A stretch of DNA of 64,000 nucleotides from DATHBD01 sp035296325 (GTDB lineage: Bacteria; Actinomycetota; Actinomycetes; Mycobacteriales; Micromonosporaceae). This document shows, one piece after another, positions 44,917 to 53,908 of the stretch (positions within the stretch are counted from its first letter, which is position 1; each line of letters starts with the position of its first letter). The translations under genes were made by a program, and so were the position numbers. Under the pieces are notes generated by a model. That model was not told the origin of the DNA. It searched no databases and was given only the letters and a program-made list of their open reading frames with translations. The stretch covers positions 1 through 64,000 of the forward strand of contig DATHBD010000081.1 in assembly GCA_035296325.1 (NCBI GenBank), written 5' to 3'.

Positions 44917-46188
44917 ATGAGGTCCTACGCGGCGGTACTCGTGACCGCCACCGCTCTCCTCTCCCCCGGCACGCTGACCGCGCCGCCGGCGGGTGCCTGT
45001 ACCAATCCAGCTCCGGCGCGGGCCCCCGTGTCGGCGCAACCGCAGGCCCAGCGGATCCTCGATCCCGGGTCCGTCTGGCCACACAGCACCGGCGCCGGCG
45101 TGCTCGTCGCCGTGGTCGACTCTGGCGTCGACATCGACCATCCCCAGCTACGAGCCCCCGGGCTGGTGCTGCGCGGCCAGGACTTCCATCTCGTCGGGGA
45201 CCTCCCCGGTTCGTTTGACTGCGTGTCCCACGGCACGGCGGTGGCCAGCATCATCGCCGCCCAGCCCATCGAGGGGATCGGGTTCGCCGGGCTCGCTCCG
45301 GGCGCGCGCATCCTCCCGGTCCGGGTGAGCGAAAGGGATGTCACCGACCGAGGCTCGGCCGAGGCCATCGATCCCGCCGTGCTTGCCCGTGGCATCTGGT
45401 ACGCAGCCGACCAGGGCGCCAAGGTGATCAACCTGTCGGTCGCCGGTGCCGCGGACCACGCCTACGTCCGCGATGCCATCGCCTACGCCCGGTCCAAGGA
45501 CGCGCTGGTCGTGGCCGCGGCCGGCAACAGCTCGCAGGGCGGCGCGGAGCAACTGGCCTACCCCGCGGGGTACGACGGTGTACTGGGGGTCGGCGCGGTG
45601 GACCGGTCCGGGACCCGGCTGCCCGGTTCGCAGGTCGGACGGCACGTGGATCTCGTCGCCCCGGGTGGTGAGGTACTCGCCGCGACCCGGGCGGGCGGCC
45701 ACCAGTACTGGGAAGGCACCAGCTTCGCGACGCCTTTCGTGTCGGCTACCGCCGCGCTGGTGCGGTCCGCCTGGCCGCACCTTTCGGCCGACGAGGTCGC
45801 CGAGCGGCTGATGGCGACCGCGACGCCGGCACCTGGCGGGCCGGGAAGCACGGCGTACGGCGCCGGACTGGTCAATCCGTACCGCGCTGTCACGGACGGC
45901 TTGTCGAGCAGTCCGGCTCGGGTCATGCCGCCGGTCGACCGCAGGCCCGTGGATCCGGAGGTGGCACGGGTCGCGGCATGGTGGCAAACCACCGGCGGCA
46001 CCGGTCGGCGTGCCCTGGTCGCGGCCGTCGTGACGGTGGTGCTCGCACTGATCGTCGCGCTCGTGCTCACCGCGGCCCGACGAGGGCGGTGGCGCGCTCG
46101 GTTGACCGAGTCGCTGCCGGCGCGGCCAGTGCTTGACGACACACCGGAACACCTGTTCGTCCTGCCGCCCCCGCCAGCCGAACGCTGA
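44917..46188 (+). CDS. mycP: Mycosin, type VII secretion subtilisin-like protease (MycP)
   Basis: 423 residues. Signal peptide (RSYAAVLVTATALLSPGTLTAPPAGA), then the S8 protease domain with catalytic Asp (VAVVDSGVDIDHPQL), His (VSHGTAVASIIA) and Ser (EGTSFATPFVSATAAL), and the oxyanion Asn in AAGNSSQGG. A linker and a single C-terminal membrane helix (ALVAAVVTVVLALIVALVLTA, about 360-382) anchor it outside the cell, with a basic cytoplasmic tail. Mycosins are core ESX components that stabilise the secretion complex and cleave some substrates. It marks the left end of the T7SS genes. Confidence 0.93.
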   Translation: MRSYAAVLVTATALLSPGTLTAPPAGACTNPAPARAPVSAQPQAQRILDPGSVWPHSTGAGVLVAVVDSGVDIDHPQLRAPGLVLRGQDFHLVGDLPGSFDCVSHGTAVASIIAAQPIEGIGFAGLAPGARILPVRVSERDVTDRGSAEAIDPAVLARGIWYAADQGAKVINLSVAGAADHAYVRDAIAYARSKDALVVAAAGNSSQGGAEQLAYPAGYDGVLGVGAVDRSGTRLPGSQVGRHVDLVAPGGEVLAATRAGGHQYWEGTSFATPFVSATAALVRSAWPHLSADEVAERLMATATPAPGGPGSTAYGAGLVNPYRAVTDGLSSSPARVMPPVDRRPVDPEVARVAAWWQTTGGTGRRALVAAVVTVVLALIVALVLTAARRGRWRARLTESLPARPVLDDTPEHLFVLPPPPAER

Positions 46189-46223
46189 GCGTCGGCCACC
46201 CGCAACCGCTGACCCCGACATGC

Positions 46224-46261
46224 AGATCGGGAACGGCCGCCGATCCGGCCGTTCCCGATCT
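46224..46261. terminator. Bidirectional intrinsic terminator
   Basis: Perfect 16-bp stem (arms 46224-46239 and 46246-46261, core GATCGGGAACGGCCG) with a 6-base loop between the convergent mycP and WXG100 genes. Confidence 0.82.
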
Positions 46262-46274
46262 TCGACACACGCGT

Positions 46275-46571
46275 TCAGATCGCGGTGGCACCCACCCTGG
46301 CCACGGCAGAGGCCAGCGCCTGCTGCAGTTCGCTGTTGGCGGTCTGTACGCCCCCGCGTAGTGCCTCGAGCATCGCCTGCTGCGCGGTTGAGACCTGCTG
46401 CCACGCCGCACTGATCTCGCTGAACTCCCCGCCCGCCCGGTCCAGCCAGTCTGCCGAGGTGGCACCGGACGTGGTGCTCCAGGTGTCCATCTCCTGCTCC
46501 ACCCGGCCTACCGTAGCCATGATCTGCGCCGCCAGGTCGTCGAGCTGGCCGAAGTCGCCTCTGATCAACAT
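46275..46571 (-). CDS. WXG100/ESAT-6-like T7SS protein (first)
   Basis: 98 residues from ATG 46571, with AAGGAGG upstream. Two amphipathic helices joined by a turn containing SADWLDRAGGEF. Trp is present, but the residue two after it is Asp rather than Gly, a WxD variant of the WXG motif. No YxxxD/E secretion signal at the C-terminus, which suggests that it is the partner that rides with the other WXG100 protein. Second gene of a minus-strand pair (28-base gap). Confidence 0.85.
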   Translation of the reverse strand: MLIRGDFGQLDDLAAQIMATVGRVEQEMDTWSTTSGATSADWLDRAGGEFSEISAAWQQVSTAQQAMLEALRGGVQTANSELQQALASAVARVGATAI

Positions 46572-46599
46572 CGTGCTGCCTCCTTCTCGAATCGCCGGT

Positions 46600-46938
46600 T
46601 CATGCGCTGAGTGCGCCACCGAACGGGCTGTAGCCCGGCACGCCGTTCAGGCCGGCGGCACCGGTCTCATCCGCAACCAGGTACGTGTTGGACGAGAAGC
46701 TGGTGCTCTCACCGAGGCTGTTCAGCGCCGCCGTGAGTCGGGTGATCCCCGCCTCCCACCCGCTGTGCGCGGCGTCGAACGCCGGCCGCGCAGTGCCCTC
46801 CCACTGGCCCTTCAGCGCTTCGACCGTCGGCCGAAGCCCGGCTCGGTGTCCCTCGATGTTGCCTGAAACGCTGCCCGCCATCGCAGCGGCGCGTTCGAGC
46901 GTCTCGGTCACGCCGTGAAGCTGATTTCCACTCGGCAT
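46600..46938 (-). CDS. WXG100/ESAT-6-like T7SS substrate (second, with YxxxD)
   Basis: 112 residues from ATG 46938 behind GGAAGGAGCG. Helix-turn-helix with canonical WxG (LKGQWEGTARPAF) and, after the second helix, NTYLVADETG. YLVAD is the YxxxD general secretion signal of ESX cargo recognised by EccC. It probably forms a heterodimer with the downstream WxD protein and is exported through this system. Divergent from eccC. Confidence 0.88.
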   Translation of the reverse strand: MPSGNQLHGVTETLERAAAMAGSVSGNIEGHRAGLRPTVEALKGQWEGTARPAFDAAHSGWEAGITRLTAALNSLGESTSFSSNTYLVADETGAAGLNGVPGYSPFGGALSA

Positions 46939-47135
46939 GGGCTCGCTCCTTCCCCCCACCGGCCGCGGCGTACGCCGCGATCGTCGTTGTCGTCCCAGCC
47001 AGACAGCGGGACGGACCAGAACGTATCGACGCGCGGACCGCGGCCGGCCTCTCCGGCACCTTCCTGCCAGCCGTCCCGGTTCCACGGCCACCACCGCGAG
47101 GATCGGTCCACTGAAAGGGCGGGAAGGGGATCATC

Positions 47136-50100
47136 GTGACAACCGTGATCGTGTCGCGGCAGGCACGCCGGCCGTGTCCGCCGGTGCCCTCGGGCGAACT
47201 CCTGTTGGAGCCGCCCCCGGAGATTCCCGCCGCGACGGGCAGGCAGTGGACCTCCATGCTCACCATGCTTCCGATGCTCGCGATCATGGCCGGGATGATG
47301 CTGATGTTCTCGGGTTCGATGGGTGGGTCACTGCGACTGGTGGTCTTCGGGCTCGTCGGCTTAGCCGTCGTCGGTGCGGCACTCGTCGCAATCGTCAACA
47401 GCGGTGGCACAGGTAAGCGGGAGATGGCCAACGCCAGGCGGCACTACCTGCGCAGGTTGGCGCAGCAACGGACCAGGCTGCTACGCGCCATCCACCAGCA
47501 GCGTGAGGCATGGTTGTATCTGCATCCCGAGCCGGACTTCCTGTGGTCGATCGTCAACAGTCACCGACTGTGGGAGCGGCGCCCCGGAGACCCTGACTTC
47601 GCGGTGATCAGAATGGGCGTCGGCCCGCAGAGCCCGGCGCTCACGCTGGTCGGCCCCGACACGAAGCCCATGGAGCAGCTCGAACCGGTGTCCGCGCTCG
47701 CGTTGCGCCGATTTCTCACGACGTACCAGACCGTTCCCGACCTGCCGGTGGCCGTGCCGATCGCCGGCTACGGCCGGCTGTTCCTGGGTGGCGACCGCGA
47801 CGTCACCGTGCCACTGGTGCGCGCGATGCTGGCCCAACTTGCGACCCTGCACGCACCTGACGAGCTGCGTATCGCCGTGTGCGCCGAACAGAGGTCGGCG
47901 GATTGGGATTGGGTGAAATGGCTTCCGCACGCTCTGCACCCCGACAGGGCCGACGGCGCCGGTCCACTTCGGCTGGTAGCCGACACGGTCGCCGAGATCG
48001 AGTCGATGCTGGCGGACCTGCTGGCGACCCGACCACGCTTCGAGCCCGGTGGCAGACGTACGTCCGGCCCTCAGCTGATCGTGGTGCGCGATGGTGCGCC
48101 AGCAACCGGATCGGACTACCTGCTGACCGATGCCGGGACCGACGGCGTGCTGGTCATCGACCTCACCGCGGCGCCGCCCCGGACAGCGGACGCGCCGGGA
48201 CTGGTCGTCGACGTTGCCGCCGACGGCACGATCGTCCTTGGCACCGATGACGATCGGGTGCCGATCGGCCGCGCCGACGCCTTGTGCGGCGTCGCGGCCG
48301 AGGCGCTCGCCCGCCAGCTCGCGCCGCTGCGCCTGACCGGTGCCAGCCAGGCCATGAGCATCGACCTCGGGCTTGCCGAGCTACTGAACCTGGGGGATCC
48401 GTACTCGTTCGATCCCACCGACACCTGGGTCCAGCGGCCGGCTCGAGACCGGCTGCGGGTCCCGTTCGGGATCCAACCGGACGGTGTGCCGATCGAACTT
48501 GATCTCAAGGAGTCGGCGCAGGACGGCATGGGGCCGCACGGTCTCCTGGTCGGCGCGACCGGGTCAGGCAAGAGTGAGCTGCTCCGTACGCTGGTGCTGG
48601 CCCTGGCGGTGACCCACCCACCGAACTCGCTCAATCTGGTCCTGATCGACTTCAAGGGTGGCGCCGCCTTCACGCCACTGAAGGCCTTGCCGCACACCAG
48701 TACGGTCGTCACGAACCTGGAGAACGCTCTGCCGCTGGTCGACCGGATGGGCGACGCGCTGCAGGGTGAGCTGATGCGGCGTCAGGAGCTGTTGCGGGCG
48801 GCGGGCAACTTCGCCTCGCTGCGCGACTACGAACGGGCCCGGGCGGCCGGCGCGGCGCTGCCCGAGGTACCCACACTGCTGGTCATCATCGACGAGTTCG
48901 GCGAGCTACTCACCAAGAAGCCCGACTTCATCAACATCTTCCTTCAGATAGGAAAACTCGGTCGATCACTCGGCGTCCATCTCCTGCTCGCCAGCCAACA
49001 GCTCGAGGAGGGCAGACTACGCGGACTGGATACGCACCTGTCGTACCGGATCGGCCTGCGCACCTTGACCGCGATGGAGAGCCGCGCCGTCCTCGGCGTG
49101 ACAGCCGCCTTCGAGCTGCCACGTGCTCCCGGCCACGGGCTGGTGAAGTTGGGCGCCGAGCCGCCGACACGGTTCCGTTCCGCGTACGTATCCGGCAGGT
49201 ACGCGCCAACCGACGCGCGTGCCGGATCGCCCGGTGCCAATGCACCGCCGCTGCTGGAGTACACCACCCGGTACGTTCCCCCTGCCACCGGCACGGCCGT
49301 TCCCGCCCTGCCGCCGGAAGACGACGCCGACGACTCGAATTGCCTGTTTCACATCCTCGTGGAGCGGATGGTCGCGCGTGGTGCACCCGCCCGGCAGGTG
49401 TGGTTGCCGCCCCTGGCGGAGTCGCCCACCGTGGACGGATTGCTCGGCCCGATCGTGTTCGACCCGACCCGCGGGCTCGGCACCGCACGAACGAACCTGA
49501 CGGGCCGGCTTCGCGCGATCGTCGGCGTCGTGGACCGCCCGTTCGACCAACGGCGCGACCCACTCGAGCTTGACCTCTCCGCCTCCGCCGGGCACCTCGC
49601 CGTGGTCGGTGGTCCGCGCAGCGGCAAGAGCACGGCGCTGCGTACCTTCGTGACCAGTCTCGCGCTCACGCACACGCCCCGCGAGGTGCAGTTCTACTGT
49701 CTGGACTTCGGTGGCGGCACCCTCTCCGCCCTGCGCGGTCTGCCGCATGTCGGCGGGGTTGCCGGGCGGCAGAACGCCGGTGCCGTCCGCCGCACCGTCG
49801 CGCAGGTCGCCGGTGTGCTCGAAGATCGTGAACGGCGGTTCGCCGAGGCCGATCTCGACGGGATCGCCGCCTACCGCGACGCTCGGGCCGGCGGCGAGTT
49901 CGCCGACGACCCGTACGGCGACGTGTTCCTCGTGGTGGACGGCTGGCAGACGCTGCACAAGGAGTTCGAAACGGTGGAACCGACGGTCGCCGACATCGCC
50001 GCCCGCGGACTGGCCTACGGCGTGCACGTTGTTGTTACGTGCACCCGATGGTTCGACCTGCGCTCGAACATCCGCGACATGTTCGGCAGCAGGGTGGAGC

Positions 50101-51080
50101 TGCGGTTGGGCGAGACGATCGACACCGCCGTCGACCGCGCGACCGCCGACAGCGTTCCCAAGGGCACGCCGGGGCGCGGTATCACCACCTCGAAGCATCA
50201 TCTGCTCCTCGCACTGCCGAGAATCGACGGTGTCCAGTCCGATGCGGAGTTGGGTGCTGCGACAGCGGCCGCGGTAGCGGCGATCGCCGACGCGTGGCCG
50301 CACGGCAGCGCACCGCCGGTGCGCCTGCTTCCGTCGACGGTGCCATACGGTCGGCTGCCGGCCCGTGACGAGTCTCCAGCCGGGCTGCGACTCAGTGTGG
50401 GGCTCGCCGAACAGGACCTCGCGCCGGTCCACCTGGACTTCTCCGCCGACGCGCATCTGCTGCTGCTGGGCGACACCCAGTCGGGTAAGACGGGGTTCCT
50501 GCGGGTTCTGGCCCGGCGCATCGGGGACAACCTGCCCCCGGAGAAGGCGCGCATGATCCTGATCGACCACCGTCGCGGCCTGCTTGGAGACGTCACCACC
50601 GGGCACCTCCTGGGCCACGGCACCGATCCTGTCGGCTCCCGACGCCTGATCTCCGACGCCGCCCGCGCCATGACGCAGCGACTTCCAGGCCCCGACGTCA
50701 CCGCGGAGCAACTCCGCAAGCGCAACTGGTGGCGTGGCCCCGAGCTGTTCATCCTCGTCGATGACTACGACCTGGTGGCGAGCCCTCTGGACAACGTGTT
50801 CGCGCCGTTGATGGAGTTCCTGCCGCAGAGCCGGGAGTTGGGGCTGCACGTGGTGGTCACCCGCCGAACCGGTGGCGCCGGGCGCGCATTGTTCGAGCCA
50901 TTTCTCGCCCGTCTGCGCGATGTCGGCTCCCCCGGTCTGTTGCTTTCGGGCAACCGGGAGGAGGGTCCGTTGCTCGGCTTCAAGCCGGAGAGCCTGCCAG
51001 CCGGCCGGGGCCGGCTGATCGCCCGCGGGCGCGAACCCCGGATGGTGCAGTTGGCGTGGCTCGCAGCAGCCGAATCCTGA
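47136..51080 (+). CDS. eccC: Type VII secretion ATPase EccC (fused EccCa-EccCb)
   Basis: 1314 residues from GTG 47136. Two N-terminal membrane helices (about 42-90, LTMLPMLAIMAGMMLMF and LRLVVFGLVGLAVVGAALVAIV). Then three FtsK/SpoIIIE ATPase domains with Walker A GATGSGKS (about 473), GGPRSGKS (about 825) and GDTQSGKT (about 1111) and Walker B LLVIIDEFGEL, VFLVVDGW and LFILVDDYDLV. EccC drives export and reads the YxxxD signal of substrates, mainly through its last domain. Fused rather than split into Ca and Cb. It diverges from the WXG100 pair. Confidence 0.95.
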   Translation: MTTVIVSRQARRPCPPVPSGELLLEPPPEIPAATGRQWTSMLTMLPMLAIMAGMMLMFSGSMGGSLRLVVFGLVGLAVVGAALVAIVNSGGTGKREMANARRHYLRRLAQQRTRLLRAIHQQREAWLYLHPEPDFLWSIVNSHRLWERRPGDPDFAVIRMGVGPQSPALTLVGPDTKPMEQLEPVSALALRRFLTTYQTVPDLPVAVPIAGYGRLFLGGDRDVTVPLVRAMLAQLATLHAPDELRIAVCAEQRSADWDWVKWLPHALHPDRADGAGPLRLVADTVAEIESMLADLLATRPRFEPGGRRTSGPQLIVVRDGAPATGSDYLLTDAGTDGVLVIDLTAAPPRTADAPGLVVDVAADGTIVLGTDDDRVPIGRADALCGVAAEALARQLAPLRLTGASQAMSIDLGLAELLNLGDPYSFDPTDTWVQRPARDRLRVPFGIQPDGVPIELDLKESAQDGMGPHGLLVGATGSGKSELLRTLVLALAVTHPPNSLNLVLIDFKGGAAFTPLKALPHTSTVVTNLENALPLVDRMGDALQGELMRRQELLRAAGNFASLRDYERARAAGAALPEVPTLLVIIDEFGELLTKKPDFINIFLQIGKLGRSLGVHLLLASQQLEEGRLRGLDTHLSYRIGLRTLTAMESRAVLGVTAAFELPRAPGHGLVKLGAEPPTRFRSAYVSGRYAPTDARAGSPGANAPPLLEYTTRYVPPATGTAVPALPPEDDADDSNCLFHILVERMVARGAPARQVWLPPLAESPTVDGLLGPIVFDPTRGLGTARTNLTGRLRAIVGVVDRPFDQRRDPLELDLSASAGHLAVVGGPRSGKSTALRTFVTSLALTHTPREVQFYCLDFGGGTLSALRGLPHVGGVAGRQNAGAVRRTVAQVAGVLEDRERRFAEADLDGIAAYRDARAGGEFADDPYGDVFLVVDGWQTLHKEFETVEPTVADIAARGLAYGVHVVVTCTRWFDLRSNIRDMFGSRVELRLGETIDTAVDRATADSVPKGTPGRGITTSKHHLLLALPRIDGVQSDAELGAATAAAVAAIADAWPHGSAPPVRLLPSTVPYGRLPARDESPAGLRLSVGLAEQDLAPVHLDFSADAHLLLLGDTQSGKTGFLRVLARRIGDNLPPEKARMILIDHRRGLLGDVTTGHLLGHGTDPVGSRRLISDAARAMTQRLPGPDVTAEQLRKRNWWRGPELFILVDDYDLVASPLDNVFAPLMEFLPQSRELGLHVVVTRRTGGAGRALFEPFLARLRDVGSPGLLLSGNREEGPLLGFKPESLPAGRGRLIARGREPRMVQLAWLAAAES

Positions 51081-51165
51081 TGGCCGGTTGCTGTCGGGCG
51101 CGGCCGGGTGCACCGGCCGAGTGGTTGGCTCACCGTACCGAACCTCATCCACCCGGGAGGAAACC

Positions 51166-51534
51166 ATGGCGAGCGGATCGCTCAACGCCAACACCGGAAC
51201 TGTCAGCCGGCTCGCCGGTGAGCTTGACCCGTCCTCCATCAGTGCCGCGAAGGCCGCGGCCGCGGATGTGCGTGGCGCGCTACAGGACTGCGGCGATCCG
51301 CTGCCGGGCTGCCAGCGGTTCAACGCCGACGTCCGCGACGCCCTCGCCCGCTTCACGGCGTTCTTCACCGAGGTGGAGCGGGGCATCGCGGCGTACGCCT
51401 CGATCGCGCGGGACAGTGCCGCCGACTACGTCAACCGCGACGGCGTGGGTCGCGCTCCGCTGCGGCAGGTGGTGGATGGGTCGTCGGCACTCGCGGAGGC
51501 GCGACGCGGCACGCACCCCGGCGAAACGGAGTGA
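51166..51534 (+). CDS. Small helical ESX-locus protein with YxxxD motif
   Basis: 122 residues from ATG 51166 behind GGGAGGAAACC. Helical (SISAAKAAAADVRGAL, FNADVRDALARFTAFFTEVERGIAAYASIARDSAADYVNRD) with no WXG, but YVNRD after the second long helix fits the YxxxD secretion signal. The layout, helical hairpin plus YxxxD, is that of an ESX substrate. Only 4 bases separate it from the next gene, so they are probably exported as a pair, like PE/PPE or EsxA/EsxB. I recognise no named family. Confidence 0.75.
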   Translation: MASGSLNANTGTVSRLAGELDPSSISAAKAAAADVRGALQDCGDPLPGCQRFNADVRDALARFTAFFTEVERGIAAYASIARDSAADYVNRDGVGRAPLRQVVDGSSALAEARRGTHPGETE

Positions 51535-51538
51535 CACG

Positions 51539-53038
51539 GTGACCGACGTAGGCGCACTGACCCAGGAGATGACGCTGCTGCACCACCGCGCCGAGGCGCA
51601 GATGCAGCACCGCGCGAACATGATGCGGATCGATCGAGGCTGGGCCGCCATGCAGGCTGGGCTGCAGGCAACTGCTGACATGCTCCGGCAGGGTGCGGGG
51701 CGGTTCGAGTTGGAATGGCCGGACGCCGCCGGCGTCGGGTACGTGAAGCGCCTGCACCGCAGCGCGACGACGGTGCAGGCCTGGCACGACGCGCTGGCAT
51801 CGGTGGACATGGGTCAGACCTTGACGACCTTGACCGGTGAGATCGATGTGACGTTCCGGTTGATCACGCAGTTGAAGAAGACCTTCGACCAGCTGGTGCA
51901 ACATCTGGCCGCCATGCCGTACGGCCCATTCGCCGACCCGGCAGTCGCCGCACAGATGGAGAAACACGTCGGTGCAATCCTGGAACGACTGCGCCAACTC
52001 GTGCACGAGGCCCGGGAGCTGCTGCTGCGGCTTGACCAGACGTTCCTCGACGCCGCGCGTCGGGTCGCCGGCGCACCGGACGGCACGCCGTGGGACGGAC
52101 CAACGGCGGTTGACGCCGGCACAACGGGTGCGGCGGGCCAGATCACAGCGGCCCCGGGCGGGCCGGGTGCCGGCGACCCGACGTTGTCCGCACCCGCCGG
52201 CTCCCCTGGTGGGGCCGGTCCGGGCGGGGCCGCCTCGGACGTCGCGATGAGCCCCAACCCCGGTACGGCCCCCGCCGCAGCAGGTGGGGCGGCCGCGATA
52301 GCCCAGAGTGGCCGGCCCGCCGGGGACGGAATCGCACCAGCCGGAACCCTGTCACCGGTCGGCCTTGGCGCGACACCGCCCGGGGGCGCCGGGGCACCAG
52401 GGCTGGCTGGGCTTCCGGCCCCGACGCCGGTCACCGGACTGTCGGCCATCGGGGCGCCCTTGACCTCGTCACTTCCTACCGCTGCGTCCTTCACGGCGCC
52501 GACGCTGCCGCCGCTGCTGCCACCTGGAGTGCCTGGCGCGGGCGTCCCCGGTGCGCTCGGGCTCGCCGGATCGGGGCACCTCCGCGCGGGCGGGTCCGGG
52601 GGCGTCCACGTCCCCAAGCCGGTAGCGGGCACCGCGTCGACCGCGATCGCCCGAGCGGGCGCGCCGATCGGTACGTCGAGCGCGCCGGTCTCGCCGCCAC
52701 CGCCCGCCCCACCGACGGTCGAGGTCGGCACACCCGCAGGCGCAGGAGGAGGGGCGACCCGCCCGCCGATGGCCATGATGCCGCCGATGGCGGGCGGTGC
52801 CGGCGCCGGCGGCGGCCCCCCGAAAGCGGGGACGGCCGACGACGCGAGCGGTGGACACCGATCACGTCCACTGCGCGCGGTGCCCGGCGTGCCATTCCGG
52901 CTGCGTGACCGGACCGGCACGCTCGACGGCGCCACGTTCCTGGGCACCGGGCGCCGCCCGGCCACTGCCCCGCCCGAGCGTCACGCGGACGGCGTCACCG
53001 CGCAGCCGCTCGACGACGAGCTCTGGAAGGTCGACTAG
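51539..53038 (+). CDS. PPE-like large T7SS substrate with Pro/Gly/Ala-rich linker
   Basis: 499 residues from GTG 51539. N-terminal about 180 residues are helical (LTQEMTLLHHRAEAQMQHRAN, LITQLKKTFDQLVQHLAAM, LERLRQLVHEARELLLRLDQTFLDAARR). Then about 250 residues of low-complexity Pro/Gly/Ala/Thr (AGGAGAGGGPP..). Last is a short conserved-looking tail (FRLRDRTGTLDGATFLGTG ... LDDELWKVD). This matches actinobacterial T7SS proteins with a helical export domain and a disordered extension. Follows the YxxxD protein by 4 bases. Confidence 0.75.
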   Translation: MTDVGALTQEMTLLHHRAEAQMQHRANMMRIDRGWAAMQAGLQATADMLRQGAGRFELEWPDAAGVGYVKRLHRSATTVQAWHDALASVDMGQTLTTLTGEIDVTFRLITQLKKTFDQLVQHLAAMPYGPFADPAVAAQMEKHVGAILERLRQLVHEARELLLRLDQTFLDAARRVAGAPDGTPWDGPTAVDAGTTGAAGQITAAPGGPGAGDPTLSAPAGSPGGAGPGGAASDVAMSPNPGTAPAAAGGAAAIAQSGRPAGDGIAPAGTLSPVGLGATPPGGAGAPGLAGLPAPTPVTGLSAIGAPLTSSLPTAASFTAPTLPPLLPPGVPGAGVPGALGLAGSGHLRAGGSGGVHVPKPVAGTASTAIARAGAPIGTSSAPVSPPPPAPPTVEVGTPAGAGGGATRPPMAMMPPMAGGAGAGGGPPKAGTADDASGGHRSRPLRAVPGVPFRLRDRTGTLDGATFLGTGRRPATAPPERHADGVTAQPLDDELWKVD

Positions 53039-53242
53039 CAACGCGACGCGCTGAGCGAGGCACGCAACGTCGATCCCTCCCGTGTCGCCTCGCGGGGGAC
53101 GCCACCTTGGGATAGGCCGGTCCGGCGCTGGGCAGCTGACGGTAAACCGACAGATCACGTCACGTCCGTCCCCCTCTGTAAGACATGGTCGCGGCGCCGA
53201 ACGTCGACGACAGCACCACATGCTCAACCGAGGGAGGAAACA

Positions 53243-53740
53243 ATGTCCAGCATTCGACGGACCCTGCTGCTGGTGGCCGGAACGGTCGCCGCGGTCGGTC
53301 TCGCACTGTCCACCGCATCACCGGCCTCCGCATGGACCTGGACCTACGGCTCGACCGTGTACAACAGCGGCGGGCTCTGTGTCCAGGGCAACGCCGGCAT
53401 CGACCACGTAGGCGCGACGTTCTCCGGCAACCTCGCATACGCAGACACCTTCGCCCGCGGCGCGGGCTGCGGCGCCGGCCTGGTCAACAGGTACGCGGCG
53501 GTGAAGCTCGACGTGCTCAAGTGGAATGGCTCCGCCTGGTTCGTGTGTCGCGCGACCAACTGGGAGTACGGCTACACCGGCGTGAGCCAATGGGGACCGT
53601 ACGGACCCTCGCAGGTGTTCAACTACGGCGGCGCCGCGTCGTGCGGCGCGGGCTGGTACGCCACGAGGGCGTACGCGTACGTCCTGGACGGTACGGCCTG
53701 GCGCGGCGGCACCGTCTGGGCGCAGGAGTTTGTCTCCTGA
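53243..53740 (+). CDS. Small secreted protein, function unknown
   Basis: 165 residues. Signal peptide (RRTLLLVAGTVAAVGLALSTASPASA) then a Tyr/Gly/Trp-rich mature part with four Cys (LCVQGNAG, GAGCGAGLVN, WFVCRATNWEYGY, ASCGAGWYATRAYAYV), suggesting two disulfides. Strands alternate with Gly-rich turns, consistent with a small beta fold. No enzymatic motif. Strong GGGAGGAAAC site. A strong terminator follows, so it is its own transcription unit and not part of the ESX operon. Confidence 0.75.
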   Translation: MSSIRRTLLLVAGTVAAVGLALSTASPASAWTWTYGSTVYNSGGLCVQGNAGIDHVGATFSGNLAYADTFARGAGCGAGLVNRYAAVKLDVLKWNGSAWFVCRATNWEYGYTGVSQWGPYGPSQVFNYGGAASCGAGWYATRAYAYVLDGTAWRGGTVWAQEFVS

Positions 53741-53773
53741 AATCTGCCAACGAGTCCGGTACCACCAGCCTGC

Positions 53774-53817
53774 CGGCACCGGCCATCCCCACCGGAGATG
53801 CGGGATGGCCGGTGCCG
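53774..53817 (+). terminator. Intrinsic terminator
   Basis: Perfect 16-bp stem (arms 53774-53789 and 53802-53817, core CGGCACCGGCCATCCC) with a 12-base loop, 34 bases after the stop of the small secreted protein. Confidence 0.8.
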
Positions 53818-53908
53818 CGCCGGCTCAGCAGCACGGAAGGCCCACAGGACGTGCCTCAGTCGCGGCAACTGGGTCGTCCGCGGACGGTGGCAGGCCCATA
53901 CTCGCCTG

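Noticed and set aside
49017..51386. Minus-strand open frame of about 789 codons
   Set aside because: Antisense to eccC, whose three ATPase domains are unambiguous.
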